Shown: positions 1 to 8,804, counted from the first letter of the stretch. The stretch: DNA of 64,000 nt from Halohasta salina (GCF_024178165.1 NZ_JAMZIE010000005.1:106086-170085); one strand, 5' to 3'. Numbers and translations are program-made. The notes: generated from the sequence alone by a model not told the origin.

Positions 1-12
1 GACACGTCGGCG

Positions 13-744
13 TCAGTCGGCGAGGGCGGGCGAGCCGGCCGTGTCGTCGCCGGCATCCATCGCCAGCGCGTCGTTCTGCAGCGGGGAGAGTGCGTCCCGG
101 CCCATCAGTGCGAGGATGGCGAAGCCGACCTTCGTGATGATATCGAGGTAGACGATCACCATCATCTCGGTGTTCGGCAGCAGGAAGCCGAAGCCGACCG
201 GTGCGAGCAGCCAGACGATCGGGTAGGCCGTCCAGAGGACGACCGTGACGTTCCGGAGCTTGCTGAAGACGATCTCGACGCGGTCGGTCTCGAAGCTCGC
301 CCGCGCCGGGAGTTCCGAGACCAGCAGATAGGCCAACACCAGGTAGGCGGCCGAACCGGCCCCGAACAGCGCCAGCGAGAGCCCGCCGGTAGTGAAGATG
401 GCGGCGACGCCGAAGAGGATCAGCGCCACGTCGACCCCGATCAGCAGCCCGTAGAGCCGCTTGCCGGGCTTGCAGAGCAGCGTCATATAGAGGATCAACA
501 GCGGTGTCGTCAGCAGCCAGTCGACGTACCGCGGGATATAGAAGTTCACCCCGTTGACCGGGATCGTCCCGATCCCCTGTGACGTCAGGGCGTAGGCGAC
601 CGCCGCGATGCCGGTGATCGCGGCCAGTATCCCGTAGTACTGGCGGTTTTCGGGCTCGGTGACCGCGAAGTAGAGCGACGGGAGGGTGCCGGCAGTCAGC
701 GCGACCACACCGACCGCCGCCCAGAGTTCCGTCGGCAGTATCAT
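13..744 (-). CDS. sop2: Sensory rhodopsin II (phoborhodopsin)
   Basis: Seven-helix retinal photoreceptor of 243 residues, expected to drive blue-light avoidance through its transducer. The retinal Schiff-base lysine is K205 in DIITKVGF. The counterion is D75 in [10 protein letters not shown], and Y174 and T204, which couple sensory rhodopsin II to its transducer in the Natronomonas protein, fall at the same numbers here. The proton-donor position of bacteriorhodopsin (D96) is Y86, so this is a sensor and not a pump. The C-terminus ends in SPALAD, like known SRII proteins. Its ATG overlaps the TGA of the upstream transducer gene by 4 nt, indicating co-translation. SRI is less likely given the helix F/G sequence. 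Confidence 0.93.
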   Translation of the reverse strand: MILPTELWAAVGVVALTAGTLPSLYFAVTEPENRQYYGILAAITGIAAVAYALTSQGIGTIPVNGVNFYIPRYVDWLLTTPLLILYMTLLCKPGKRLYGLLIGVDVALILFGVAAIFTTGGLSLALFGAGSAAYLVLAYLLVSELPARASFETDRVEIVFSKLRNVTVVLWTAYPIVWLLAPVGFGFLLPNTEMMVIVYLDIITKVGFAILALMGRDALSPLQNDALAMDAGDDTAGSPALAD

Positions 745-2420
745 CGTCGGTCACCGAACTCGAAGCCGGTATCGTCGTCGGCGTGCTTGCCGCCGTCGGT
801 CGCCGCCAGCGAGCCGCCGCTCGGCGAACTGTCGACGGTGATCCGGTTGGCCGTGGTCCCGCCGGCGCTGGCGTCGGTCGAGACGTCGAACTCCTCGAGC
901 AGCCGCCGGAGCTGTTCGGCCTGCTCGCCGAGTTCGCTGGCCTCGCGTTCGACCGTCCGGAGGCTTTCGAGCTGGCTTTCGGTGGTGTCGGTGACGTTGT
1001 CGGCGGCGTTGGAGGTCTGTTCGCTGATCGAGGCCACCTCGTCGATCATGTCGACGACCGAGCCCGCCGCACGGGCCTGGTCTTCGGTCGTCTGGTTGAT
1101 CTCGCTCATTGAGCCGTCGATCTCCTCGACGTACTCGATGACGTCGTTGAGCTGTTCGATCGCCCCCTCGACGGTGTCGACGCCCTGACTGATCCGCTCG
1201 GAGGTCTCGTCCATTCCTTCGACGGCTTCGCCGGTCTTCTCCTGGACGCGCTGGATCTTCCCGTCGATCTCTGCGGCGGCGTCTTTGGTCTCCTCGGCGA
1301 GGCTCTTGACCTCCTCGGCGACGACCGCGAACCCCGCGCCGTCCTCGCCGGCGCGAGCGGCCTCGATCGAAGCGTTGAGCGCCAGCAGGTTGGTCTGTTC
1401 GGCGATCTCGCTGATCATATCGGCGATCTCGCCGATCTCGGTCATCTCCTCATCGAGGGTCTCGATGTCCTCCATCGTCTGGTCGGTGGTCTCCTCGACG
1501 GCGGCCATCTGGTCGAGGGCGTCGGCGGCGGCGGCCTCGCCCTCGGTGCCGGCGTGGGTGGCGTTCTCGGTCGTCTTGGCGACCGTCTCGACGGTCGCGG
1601 CGACCTCCTCGGCGGCCGACGACAGCCCGTCCATCTCGCTGGCGACCTCACGGAGGTTCTCGGTTTGGGTGTGGGCACCGTCGGAGATCTCCTCGACGGC
1701 ATCCGAGACCCCGCTGCTGGTCCGCTGGAGTTCTTCGGCGCGGCTGTCGACGCCTGAGGCGGCCTCGCCCACGGTGTCGGCGAAGGAGGTGACCTCGCCG
1801 ACCGTCCCTTCGAGCTCGTCGAGCATCTCGTTGAACGCGATGCCGACCTGCTCCATCGCTTCGCTTTCGGTGTCGGGGTCGACCCGGCGGGTGAGATCGC
1901 CGTTGGCGACCTCCCGCATCACGCGTTCGTACTGTTCGGCCTGGCTCTCGATCCGGGTGGCCCGGCGCTCCATCTCGTCGCGGGCCTCCTGGGCGTTCCC
2001 CTTGGCCTCCTCGGCGTCCCGGCGGGCCGTCTCGGCCGCCGAGATCTCCTCGCGCAGCGAGCGCCGCATCGCGTCGAACGAGCGGTAGAGCTGGCCGATC
2101 TCGTCGCTCCGATTGGTTTCGAGATCGACGTCGAGATCGCCGTCGGCCATCCGGTCGGCCTTCGTTGCGAGGTGCCGCAGCGAGATGACCGTCTGACTGC
2201 CGATCGTGACGCCGATCAGCGCGAGGCTGATCACCGACACGAGGATCAATCCGAGGATGTTCGAGCCGAGGACCCCGCTTTCGGCCCCGAGGGTGTTTAC
2301 CGCCTCGATATGCACGAACAGCCCCGCAGTGACGATGATGCCGACGACCCCGAGGAACGACAGCGTCAGCTTCGCCGCGTAGCTGTCACGGATCGGGTTC
2401 GGTGATGCCTCCGTACTCAT
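741..2420 (-). CDS. htr2: Sensory rhodopsin II transducer (HtrII-type)
   Basis: Membrane chemotaxis transducer of 559 residues that passes the light signal from sensory rhodopsin II to CheA/CheW. TM1 is about residues 17-38 and TM2 about 52-75, with only a ~14-residue outer loop, so there is no large ligand domain; this resembles the short Natronomonas HtrII. HAMP domains follow TM2 ([20 protein letters not shown]), then the coiled-coil methyl-accepting domain with the signalling tip ([19 protein letters not shown]). I chose the ATG at 2420 ([10 protein letters not shown]) because a TATA-like TTTTAT lies about 33 nt upstream, inside the longer reading frame that opens at 2465. It is the first gene of a two-gene operon with the rhodopsin. 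Confidence 0.93.
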   Translation of the reverse strand: MSTEASPNPIRDSYAAKLTLSFLGVVGIIVTAGLFVHIEAVNTLGAESGVLGSNILGLILVSVISLALIGVTIGSQTVISLRHLATKADRMADGDLDVDLETNRSDEIGQLYRSFDAMRRSLREEISAAETARRDAEEAKGNAQEARDEMERRATRIESQAEQYERVMREVANGDLTRRVDPDTESEAMEQVGIAFNEMLDELEGTVGEVTSFADTVGEAASGVDSRAEELQRTSSGVSDAVEEISDGAHTQTENLREVASEMDGLSSAAEEVAATVETVAKTTENATHAGTEGEAAAADALDQMAAVEETTDQTMEDIETLDEEMTEIGEIADMISEIAEQTNLLALNASIEAARAGEDGAGFAVVAEEVKSLAEETKDAAAEIDGKIQRVQEKTGEAVEGMDETSERISQGVDTVEGAIEQLNDVIEYVEEIDGSMSEINQTTEDQARAAGSVVDMIDEVASISEQTSNAADNVTDTTESQLESLRTVEREASELGEQAEQLRRLLEEFDVSTDASAGGTTANRITVDSSPSGGSLAATDGGKHADDDTGFEFGDRR

Positions 2421-2449
2421 AGTATGCTGACCAGTTGGAATTCCAGACT

Positions 2450-2457
2450 GATAAAAC
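2450..2457 (-). promoter_or_regulatory. TATA-like promoter element of htr2-sop2
   Basis: On the minus strand GTTTTATC lies about 33 nt before the chosen htr2 start, the spacing expected for a leaderless or short-leader haloarchaeal promoter. This is a reading by eye. Confidence 0.45.
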
Positions 2458-2525
2458 CACGACACCCGGTTATCACTCCTAAGAGCCGCTTTCGTGCCGG
2501 TTAGCGTCCGGCGAGGAGACGGAAA

Positions 2526-3290
2526 TTAGAGTCCGGTAGGATGGGGGTGATAGCTCGTCGACAGGCCCCAGTCGTCGGCCAGTGCTTGGAGGCTCTTCAC
2601 GCCGACCGTTTCGGTGGCGTAGTGGCCCGCCAACAGGACGTTGATCCCGGCCTCGCGGGCCTGATGGTAGACCTGCTGTTTGCCCTCGCCGGTGATCAGG
2701 AGGTCCGCGCCGGCGTCGACCGCCTCGTCGAGCCAGTCGGTGCCACTGCCGGTGACGATCGCAACCCGGTCGACCGTCTCGGGGCCGAAGGCGAGCCGCT
2801 GGACGTCCTCGACCCCTTCCAGTTCGGCTTCGAGTCGGCTGGCGACCTCGTCGACCCCGGTCGGTTCGGCGAGCCGCCCCTGCTGGCCGATCGTGACCGG
2901 GCCCATCGAGCCGAAGGGGACCCGCCGGTCGAGGGCCAGCAAGTCGGCGATCCCGGCGGCGTTGCCCAGTTCTTGGTGGCCGTCCAGCGGGAGGTGGGAG
3001 ACGTACAGCGCGATGTCGTTGTCGATCAGCGGGGCGATCCGGCCGTACTGCCGGCCGGTGACGCGTTCGATGCCGCCCCACGACAGGCCGTGGTGGCAGA
3101 CCAGCACGTCCGCGTCCGCCTCGGCAGCACTCTCGATGGTCGCCTCGGCGGCGTCGACCGCGAAGGCGGCGTGGGAGAGGTCAGCCTCCGGCGAGCCGAC
3201 CTGCAGCCCGTTGGCACTGGCGTCGACGTCGGCGTAGGCGTCGGTGTCGAGTTCGTCATCCAGCCGGTCGGTAAACGTCGCAAGCTCCAT
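2526..3290 (-). CDS. Nif3-like dinuclear metal centre protein
   Basis: Protein of 254 residues of the Nif3/YbgI family, which forms toroidal hexamers with a two-metal site. Some members are annotated as type 2 GTP cyclohydrolase I, but the physiological role is unsettled. Metal-ligand candidates are H66-H67 (VLVCHHGLSWGG), H99/D103/H105 (SHLPLDGH) and the C-terminal GHYATETVG segment, all in family order, and the protein ends in the family-typical HPTGL. It stands alone between htr2 and the eS8 gene and is transcribed from the same strand as both. Confidence 0.88.
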   Translation of the reverse strand: MELATFTDRLDDELDTDAYADVDASANGLQVGSPEADLSHAAFAVDAAEATIESAAEADADVLVCHHGLSWGGIERVTGRQYGRIAPLIDNDIALYVSHLPLDGHQELGNAAGIADLLALDRRVPFGSMGPVTIGQQGRLAEPTGVDEVASRLEAELEGVEDVQRLAFGPETVDRVAIVTGSGTDWLDEAVDAGADLLITGEGKQQVYHQAREAGINVLLAGHYATETVGVKSLQALADDWGLSTSYHPHPTGL

Positions 3291-3342
3291 ACCGACAGCT
3301 ACGCGGCCGGCGGCTTGTAAGGTACGGATCCGAAAAGAGCCC

Positions 3343-3714
3343 TCAGTCCAGCGAGACGGCGTTGACCTGGCCGGTCTGGCCCGGTCGGGAGGTCACGCGG
3401 GCTCGGCCCGCGCTGGTCTCGATGATCGCGCCCTTCGTGATGATGTTTCGGCGGGCGTAATTGACGTTCGAGGGGTTTTCGACGACGTTCTCGATCTCGA
3501 CTTCGCTGGTCTCGCCGCCGTCGGCGAGCTGGGCGACGTTGGTCGACAGCGCCCGGAGCTTCTCGTCGTTGCCACGGGCGTCGATGGTCTGGAGTCGCGG
3601 CTCGCCGACAGTGGTTTCGGCGGGCTCACGGCCCAGCTGGTAGCGTTTCTTCTTGCTGAAGTGCTTGAGTCGACCGCCGGTCCGCTTCCGCGTCGAGCGT
3701 CCCTGATCTTTCAT
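3343..3714 (-). CDS. rps8e: 30S ribosomal protein eS8
   Basis: Small-subunit ribosomal protein of 123 residues, shared by archaea and eukaryotes. The basic N-terminus (RSTRKRTGGRLKHFSKKKRY), the RGGNxK-like region at ARGNDEKLRAL and the C-terminal ITKGAIIETSAGRARVTSRP are typical of archaeal S8e. It is full length and lies outside the main ribosomal operon of this window. No TATA box is obvious in the short upstream gap. Confidence 0.95.
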   Translation of the reverse strand: MKDQGRSTRKRTGGRLKHFSKKKRYQLGREPAETTVGEPRLQTIDARGNDEKLRALSTNVAQLADGGETSEVEIENVVENPSNVNYARRNIITKGAIIETSAGRARVTSRPGQTGQVNAVSLD

Positions 3715-3797
3715 ACTCCGATTGCAGCACCAGCAGCTACTTGAATCGCTCGAAACGACGCGCGGTCGATCGGTCGGTCCCGCCGATGTCGAACGGA

Positions 3798-3843
3798 GTA
3801 GCCCGTGACTACTCGACGCCGTCTTCCAGTAGTCGACGGCTAC
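3798..3843. repeat. Paired 15-bp dyad element
   Basis: Two imperfect 15-bp palindromes, GTAGCCCGTGACTAC (3798-3812) and GTAGTCGACGGCTAC (3829-3843), lie at the 3' end of the carboxymuconolactone-decarboxylase-like gene, and the second contains its stop codon. Related pairs occur near 5130, 22838, 53128 and 56476, and a single box lies at 18421. They could be transcription terminators or a dispersed repeat. Confidence 0.55.
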
Positions 3844-4385
3844 GCGTCGTGTTCGAGCCGCCAGCCGACGAACGGCGTTTCGGTCTCGACAGCGAGCGCC
3901 GCAAGCAGCCGCCCGACCAGCAGGTAGCCGCCCGCAAGTGCGGCGACGCCGACGACCGTCTCGGGGTCGTGGCTGGCCGCGAGGGCGTCGTGACAGTCGT
4001 CGTCGACCGTCTCCCGGACGACCGCCTGTGCGTACCGAATCAGCGTTCGATCGCGCCGGTCGAACCCGTCGAGGTCGCCGTCAGCGATGGCCAGAATGTC
4101 GCTGTCGGCGATCCCGACATCGCGGGCGATGGCGACGTGCTGATGGAACTCGTAGGCCGACTCGATCTCCGCGGTAACCGCCAGTATCACCAGCTCCCGC
4201 TGCTCGGGAGCGAGCCCGGAGTCGCGCCACAGTGCGCCGAGGAACGTCCGGAGCCCATACAAGGCCGCCGGGTTGTTGCCGATCGCGCGGTAGATGTTGA
4301 GCGGTTTACCCTGAAGCGCAGAGACCAGCAGGTCTTGGTGTTCGGCGGGGAGTGCACTCTCGTCGACGTACGGAACGCGAGCCAT
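3840..4385 (-). CDS. Carboxymuconolactone decarboxylase / AhpD-like protein
   Basis: All-helical 181-residue protein of the CMD/AhpD fold. The core helix reads LAPEQRELVILAVTAEIESAYEFHQHVAIARDVG. The histidine pair in YEFHQH is kept, but the redox CxxC of AhpD is absent, so it is closer to the cysteine-less CMD branch of unknown substrate than to a peroxiredoxin reductase. It lies 39 bp downstream of the cyclase-family gene on the same strand and is probably in one transcript with it. The substrate cannot be inferred from sequence. Confidence 0.8.
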   Translation of the reverse strand: MARVPYVDESALPAEHQDLLVSALQGKPLNIYRAIGNNPAALYGLRTFLGALWRDSGLAPEQRELVILAVTAEIESAYEFHQHVAIARDVGIADSDILAIADGDLDGFDRRDRTLIRYAQAVVRETVDDDCHDALAASHDPETVVGVAALAGGYLLVGRLLAALAVETETPFVGWRLEHDA

Positions 4386-4424
4386 ACACCGCCCACGACG
4401 AGCAACATGATATGTCGTCTGGTA

Positions 4425-5099
4425 TCACGCCTCGACTTCGTCGACCACGGCTACCGCCCGAACCGGCGCGGCGTCGCCGTCGCGGACCGCCAGCGGGTGG
4501 GCCTGCAGTTCGAACCGCGACGGGAGCCGACCCAATCCCCGGAGGTTCTCGACCAGTAGGCGGTTACTACTAAACAGGGCGTGGTGGACCGGGTAGCCGG
4601 TGGGTTCATCCGGCCCAGCAGCGTCGGTCGGTGTCGGGTCGGCGTTGAGCGCGTCGATACCGAGGCTGAGCCCGCGATCGGCCAGCCAGTCGGTGGCCTC
4701 GCGGCTGAGGTACGGATGGTCGAAATACCGATCGGTCCCCCAGTGGTCGTCCCAGCCGGTCCGGACCACGAGCAGGTCGACCGCCTCGTCGAGGTCGCCG
4801 TCGAGCGTTGCAGTGAGCGTCCCGACGTCGATCTCGGCCCGCGGCTCCAGCGGTCGACAGTCGGCCAGCCGAGCGGTAAACCGGAAGCGCTCGACCGGTA
4901 GCTCGTCGATTGTCGTCCCGTCGGCGAGCATGTGGGCCGGGGCATCGACGTGGGTGCCGGCGTGGGAATCGATCTCGATCGCGGTGGCTCGGAACCCGTC
5001 GGCTTCGACAGTGGCAGTCGACTCGACCCGAACCGGCGGGGTGCCCGGATAGACGCTCATCCCCGACTCGATCGGATGTGAAAGGTCGTAGCTGGCCAT
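4425..5099 (-). CDS. Cyclase family protein (kynurenine formamidase-like)
   Basis: Metal-dependent hydrolase of 224 residues in the cyclase/KynB family. The zinc-binding signature HAGTHVDAPAH is at residues 46-56, and the N-terminus DLSHPIESGMSVYPGTPP is the usual first strand. Family members hydrolyse N-formylkynurenine or other amides and lactones; the substrate here is unknown. The C-terminal half (LSLGIDALNADPT) matches the family core. It lies upstream of the CMD-like gene on the same strand. Confidence 0.85.
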   Translation of the reverse strand: MASYDLSHPIESGMSVYPGTPPVRVESTATVEADGFRATAIEIDSHAGTHVDAPAHMLADGTTIDELPVERFRFTARLADCRPLEPRAEIDVGTLTATLDGDLDEAVDLLVVRTGWDDHWGTDRYFDHPYLSREATDWLADRGLSLGIDALNADPTPTDAAGPDEPTGYPVHHALFSSNRLLVENLRGLGRLPSRFELQAHPLAVRDGDAAPVRAVAVVDEVEA

Positions 5100-5129
5100 G
5101 GGTCGACTCCCCGGGCCGGGGGCAAGGAG

Positions 5130-5166
5130 GTTACCCTGTGGCTACGCGGTGGTAGTCGGCGGCTAC
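5130..5166. repeat. Paired 15-bp dyad element
   Basis: GTTACCCTGTGGCTAC (5130-5145) is followed after 6 bp by GTAGTCGGCGGCTAC (5152-5166). The second box contains the stop codon of the MBL gene that ends at 5163. The order and spacing match the pair at 53128-53163. Confidence 0.55.
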
Positions 5167-6053
5167 TCGGCGTGATCCAGAAACGCCAGCGCACCCCGCG
5201 TGTTGAGTTTGGCCTCCTCGCGGCCCTTCTCGTCGCCCCAGATCTCGGTGAACTCGGTGTGGGTGGCGAAATGCTGGATCACGGCCGCGTCCTCGCCCAG
5301 TTCGTCGCGGCGCTGACGGACCGCCTCGACCCACTCGACCAGCGACCGCTTGTAACCGTCGAGCAGCCGCTCGTCGTACGATCGGGGCCCGAAGTGGGCG
5401 AAACAGAGCAGTTCAGGGTCCAACGACTGGAGCATCGAAACGTCGTCGAGACACTGGTGGACGTCGAACTGCGGCGGCGGCGAGGTGACCCGGATCTCGT
5501 CGCGGTCGGGGACGTAGAGGCCGGCGGCGTCGGCGGTGAAGACCACCCCAGTGTCGGTTTCGAGGACGTGCTGGTGGGGCGCGTGGCCGGGGGCCTCGTG
5601 GGCCGTGAGGTGCAGGCTCCCGAGGTCGACACTGTCGCCGTCGGCCAATCCGCGAATCCGGTCCTCGGGAATCGGTTTCGGCTCGGTGTAGTAGTCCCAC
5701 ATCTCGCCGACGGCTGCCTTGGTGCCTTCGACCAGTCGCTCGGGATCGACGAGGTGGCGGACCGCCCGCTCGTGAGTCAGCACCTCGGCCTCGGGGAACC
5801 GGTCGACGAGGAAGCCCGCGCCGCCGGCGTGGTCGAGGTGGGCGTGGGTCGGGATGATATACTCTAGGTCGACCCCGAGTTCGTCGAGGGCGTCGGTGAT
5901 GTGCTGGCGGTTCGTACCGAGGCCGGTGTCGACGAGGGCCGGCCGGTCGGCGTCGATGATATACACCGAGCCGTACGCCGCGACGTCGTACATGCCGGTG
6001 TCGACGTAGTAGATGAGTCGGTCGTCGATCTGGATGCAGTCGCCGGGTGCCAT
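5163..6053 (-). CDS. MBL-fold metallo-hydrolase
   Basis: Metallo-beta-lactamase-fold hydrolase of 296 residues. The zinc signature THAHLDHAGG is near residues 71-80, further ligands are H139-like (HEAPGHAPHQH) and D in FTADAAG, and the C-terminal CFAHFGP supplies the last histidine. The layout (YYVDTGMYDVAAYGSVYIID N-terminus, C-terminal helical tail) resembles the haloarchaeal MBL proteins related to glyoxalase II and lactonases. The substrate is not determinable. It is on the same strand as the cyclase and CMD genes just downstream. Confidence 0.85.
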   Translation of the reverse strand: MAPGDCIQIDDRLIYYVDTGMYDVAAYGSVYIIDADRPALVDTGLGTNRQHITDALDELGVDLEYIIPTHAHLDHAGGAGFLVDRFPEAEVLTHERAVRHLVDPERLVEGTKAAVGEMWDYYTEPKPIPEDRIRGLADGDSVDLGSLHLTAHEAPGHAPHQHVLETDTGVVFTADAAGLYVPDRDEIRVTSPPPQFDVHQCLDDVSMLQSLDPELLCFAHFGPRSYDERLLDGYKRSLVEWVEAVRQRRDELGEDAAVIQHFATHTEFTEIWGDEKGREEAKLNTRGALAFLDHAE

Positions 6054-6119
6054 AGCTACGGGGCCGCCCGGCAGGGAGTTAACCGTTCGGTACTCCGTCT
6101 GGCGGTCGGTATCGAGCGC

Positions 6120-6590
6120 CTACTCGACGTACACCGCCCCGCGCATCCCGAGTGTTTCGTGGGGGGTACAGCGATACCGGTAGATCCCCGACTCGTCGAA
6201 CGTGTGGCTGTAGGTGTGACCCGCGGTGTGGACGAGATCGCTTTCGAGGGGGCCGTCGCCTGGCGAGACGACGTCGTGGCCGCCGCCGCGGCCGTTCCAC
6301 TCCCAGACGACGGTCGTCCCCGGGGAGATGGCGACTGCCGCCGGATCGTAACTGTACTGCTCGTAGCCCACGGTGACGGTCACCGCCTCGCGATCGGTCC
6401 AGTCGACGGTCTCGGTGTAGTTTCTGACGCCGTCGAACCAGTTGCCGTAGTCGGGTTCCGAGTCGAGATACGTCCGGTCGGCCGCCCGGTCGTCGGCGGC
6501 GTTCCCGGCCGAACAGCCCGCAAGCGCCGCGACCGCCACCGTCCCCAGTGTGCCGATGACACGCCGTCGCCCGTGTGTGCCGTTCATCAT
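6120..6590 (-). CDS. hcp: Halocyanin-type blue copper lipoprotein
   Basis: Small exported copper protein, about 156 residues, thought to shuttle electrons at the outer face of the membrane. The N-terminus has a twin-arginine motif (GRRRVIG) and a lipobox (LAGCS), so it should be Tat-exported and lipid-anchored. The type 1 copper ligands are visible: H in GGGHDVV, then C and H in RCTPH and M in LGMRG. Start codons GTG 6593, ATG 6590 and ATG 6587 are in tandem; I took 6590. Confidence 0.9.
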   Translation of the reverse strand: MMNGTHGRRRVIGTLGTVAVAALAGCSAGNAADDRAADRTYLDSEPDYGNWFDGVRNYTETVDWTDREAVTVTVGYEQYSYDPAAVAISPGTTVVWEWNGRGGGHDVVSPGDGPLESDLVHTAGHTYSHTFDESGIYRYRCTPHETLGMRGAVYVE

Positions 6591-6650
6591 CACACGGTAG
6601 ACAGCGGACGAAAAAACACCTACAGGGCGTTCTCAAAAATCGGTAACGCC

Positions 6651-7223
6651 CTACGCGAAGGCGATCTCCTCGCGGGTCGTCGACTCCCCGTAGAGGAACT
6701 CCGTGTGGTCGACCGCGTACTCGCGGTGATCTTCCTCGATGTAGCCCAGCGCGTCCTCGACGAGCACCGGCTTGAAATCCCGGAGCCCGGCGCTGCCGGC
6801 GGTGTGGAACACACAGACGTTCGCGAGGGTGCCACAGAACAGCAGGGTCTTGATGCCGTGGGCGTCGAGCCACCCCTCCAGTTCGGTCCGGTGGAAGGCG
6901 TCGTAGGTGTGTTTGACGACGGTATGGTCGGCGTCGGCCGCGGGGAGTTCCGCGACGATCTCGGCCTCCCAGCTCCCTTCGAGGACGTGTTCGCCCCAGC
7001 GGTCGAACTCGTCGTAGTAGTGGGCATCCTCGAACTGGTCGGGCGGATGGACGTCCCGGGTGTAGACGACCGGCGCGCCGGCGTCGTGGGCCCGGTCGAC
7101 CAGTTCGGCGACCGGTTCGATGGCGGCCTCGCTGCCGGGGGCATACAGCGAGCCCTCGGGGTGACAGAAGCCGTTCTGCATGTCGACGACGACGAGTGCG
7201 GTCGTGGCCGGATCGTGGTGCAT
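6651..7223 (-). CDS. Cysteine hydrolase (isochorismatase-like)
   Basis: Protein of 190 residues in the isochorismatase-like fold, the family of nicotinamidase and ureidoacrylate or biuret amidohydrolases. The catalytic triad candidates are D in LVVVDMQNGF, K in VVKHTYDAF and the nucleophilic C in LANVCVFHTA. I chose the ATG at 7223 (MHHDPATTAL) because it puts the first strand at the N-terminus and leaves a TATA-like element about 25 nt upstream. Nicotinamidase is possible, but the metal-binding residues are not clear enough to assign a substrate. It is divergent from the gene at 7333. Confidence 0.85.
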   Translation of the reverse strand: MHHDPATTALVVVDMQNGFCHPEGSLYAPGSEAAIEPVAELVDRAHDAGAPVVYTRDVHPPDQFEDAHYYDEFDRWGEHVLEGSWEAEIVAELPAADADHTVVKHTYDAFHRTELEGWLDAHGIKTLLFCGTLANVCVFHTAGSAGLRDFKPVLVEDALGYIEEDHREYAVDHTEFLYGESTTREEIAFA

Positions 7224-7332
7224 GCCTGGTATTATCGTCTCGATTACATAAACTCTTCCGGTGGGGTGGAGGAGCGTTCGCATACCCGACAAATACCGAA
7301 TGACATATACTATCCACGTCTGTGTTCGGAAC

Positions 7333-7812
7333 ATGGACACACGCACCTACCGGGACCGCGTTGAGCAGACGGTGCTCGACGAGGGGTACGAACCGTTCGA
7401 TGCCGGGCCGGTCGCCGACTTCGAACCGGTCTGGCACGACCGCACGGAGGACCCGACGATCGGTGTCACCGACGTCTTCGTCACCGTCGCCGACGCCGAC
7501 ACGGTCGACGCGTCGGTCGTCGCCGACACCGCCGAATCCTTCCGCGAGTTGCTGACCGACTGCTCGCCGGCCGACCCCGGCTCGATGCAGAACCTCTTCG
7601 GCTACGTCGTCTTCCCCGTCGCCGACCCCGACCCCTCGCTGGTCGAGTTCGCCACCGAGGAGTACACCGTCGCCGACAGGCGGACGAGCGTCTTCCCGCT
7701 GGTGTACGATCTCGACGCCGAAACGCTTCACCGACACGACGTCCCGCGGCTCAAGGGCCGCGGCTTCTACGAGAAACAGCGACGCGACGCCGATACCCTG
7801 TTCGACGTCTGA
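7333..7812 (+). CDS. Conserved haloarchaeal protein of unknown function
   Basis: Soluble, acidic protein of 159 residues (MDTRTYRDRV... DADTLFDV). I do not recognise a family. The C-terminus (RLKGRGFYEKQRRDADTLFDV) is basic against an acidic body. I started at ATG 7333 because ACATATACT, a plausible TATA box, lies ~26 nt upstream; longer in-frame starts would include it. No transmembrane segment or signal peptide is visible. It is followed 36 bp later by an alpha/beta hydrolase on the same strand. Confidence 0.7.
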   Translation: MDTRTYRDRVEQTVLDEGYEPFDAGPVADFEPVWHDRTEDPTIGVTDVFVTVADADTVDASVVADTAESFRELLTDCSPADPGSMQNLFGYVVFPVADPDPSLVEFATEEYTVADRRTSVFPLVYDLDAETLHRHDVPRLKGRGFYEKQRRDADTLFDV

Positions 7813-7848
7813 TACAGCTATTTGTCTCTCCCCGCCGTCGGTCCCCGT

Positions 7849-8766
7849 ATGTCCGAACAGCTCGATGCGTCCGTTCTCCCCGACTCCGTCGACGCCGAGT
7901 CCGTCGTCGTCGACACCAACGGCGTCCAACTGCACACGGTCCAAGCCGGCCCCGAGTCGGGGCCGCTGGTCGTCCTCCTGCATGGGTTTCCCGAATGCTG
8001 GTACGGCTGGCACCGCCAGCTCGGCCCGCTGGCGAACGCCGGCTATCGGGTGGTCGCCGTCGACCAGCGCGGCTACAATCTGAGCGAGAAACCCAGCGGC
8101 GTGGCGAGCTACCACCTCCGGGAGTTGGCCGCCGACATCGTCGGCCTGATCGACGCGATGGACCGGGAGACCGCGGCGGTTGCGGGTCACGACTGGGGGG
8201 CGGCGGTGGCGTGGTGGCTCGGCCTCGAATACCCCGACCGGCTCTCGCGGCTCGCGGTCGTCAACGTTCCCCATCCGACCGTCTTCGAGGACACCCTCCG
8301 GACCGACTGGAGCCAGCGGCTCAAAAGCGCCTATTTCCTCTGGTTCCAGCTTCCCGTCGTCCCGGAGCTGGCGACCGAACTGGGCGACTGGTGGCTCGGG
8401 CGGCGCGCCCTGGAGTCGACCAGCCGGCCCGGCGCGTTCTCCGCGACCGATCTGGACCGCTACCGGCGGGCATGGAGCGAACCGGGGGCGATGACCGGCA
8501 TGCTCAACTGGTACCGGGCGGCCGCGCGCTACCGACCCCAGCCGGTCCGAAGGCGGGTGTCGACGCCGACACTCGTGCTGTGGGGCGCACAGGACCAGTT
8601 TTTGAACGCGGCGATGGCCCGCGAAAGCCTCCAGTACTGCGATGACGGCGAACTGGAGTTGGTCGACGAGGCCACCCATTGGCTCCTCCATGAGGAGCCG
8701 GGGCTGGTCGTCGAGGCGCTCTTGGAGTTCCTCCCCGAGCCGCCACGGCCGCAGACGGAGGCCTGA
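7849..8766 (+). CDS. Alpha/beta hydrolase (epoxide hydrolase-like)
   Basis: Alpha/beta-hydrolase-fold enzyme of 305 residues. The oxyanion motif HGFPECWYGWH, the nucleophile elbow GHDWGAAVAW with an aspartate nucleophile, and the late histidine in DEATHWLLHEEP form the triad of epoxide hydrolases and haloalkane dehalogenases; HGFPE favours an epoxide-hydrolase-like enzyme. VDQRGYNLSEKP is also typical. I chose ATG 7849 (MSEQLDASVL) as the start over an ATG nine codons earlier because TATA-like sequence lies at about 7817-7825. The native substrate is unknown. Confidence 0.86.
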   Translation: MSEQLDASVLPDSVDAESVVVDTNGVQLHTVQAGPESGPLVVLLHGFPECWYGWHRQLGPLANAGYRVVAVDQRGYNLSEKPSGVASYHLRELAADIVGLIDAMDRETAAVAGHDWGAAVAWWLGLEYPDRLSRLAVVNVPHPTVFEDTLRTDWSQRLKSAYFLWFQLPVVPELATELGDWWLGRRALESTSRPGAFSATDLDRYRRAWSEPGAMTGMLNWYRAAARYRPQPVRRRVSTPTLVLWGAQDQFLNAAMARESLQYCDDGELELVDEATHWLLHEEPGLVVEALLEFLPEPPRPQTEA

Positions 8767-8804
8767 TCGGGCCTGCTTTAGTGTCTCGGCCACCTACTGC
8801 GGGT

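Noticed and set aside
2421..2465. Upstream extension of htr2 ([10 protein letters not shown]...)
   Set aside because: It would place the TATA-like element inside the coding region, and the segment has no resemblance to HtrII.
5901..7364. 487-codon plus-strand frame
   Set aside because: It is antisense to the MBL, halocyanin and cysteine-hydrolase genes and has no recognisable sequence.
6079..8793. 904-codon open frame on the minus strand across several genes
   Set aside because: It runs antisense or out of frame through genes with clear domains; such long frames arise from high G+C and codon bias.
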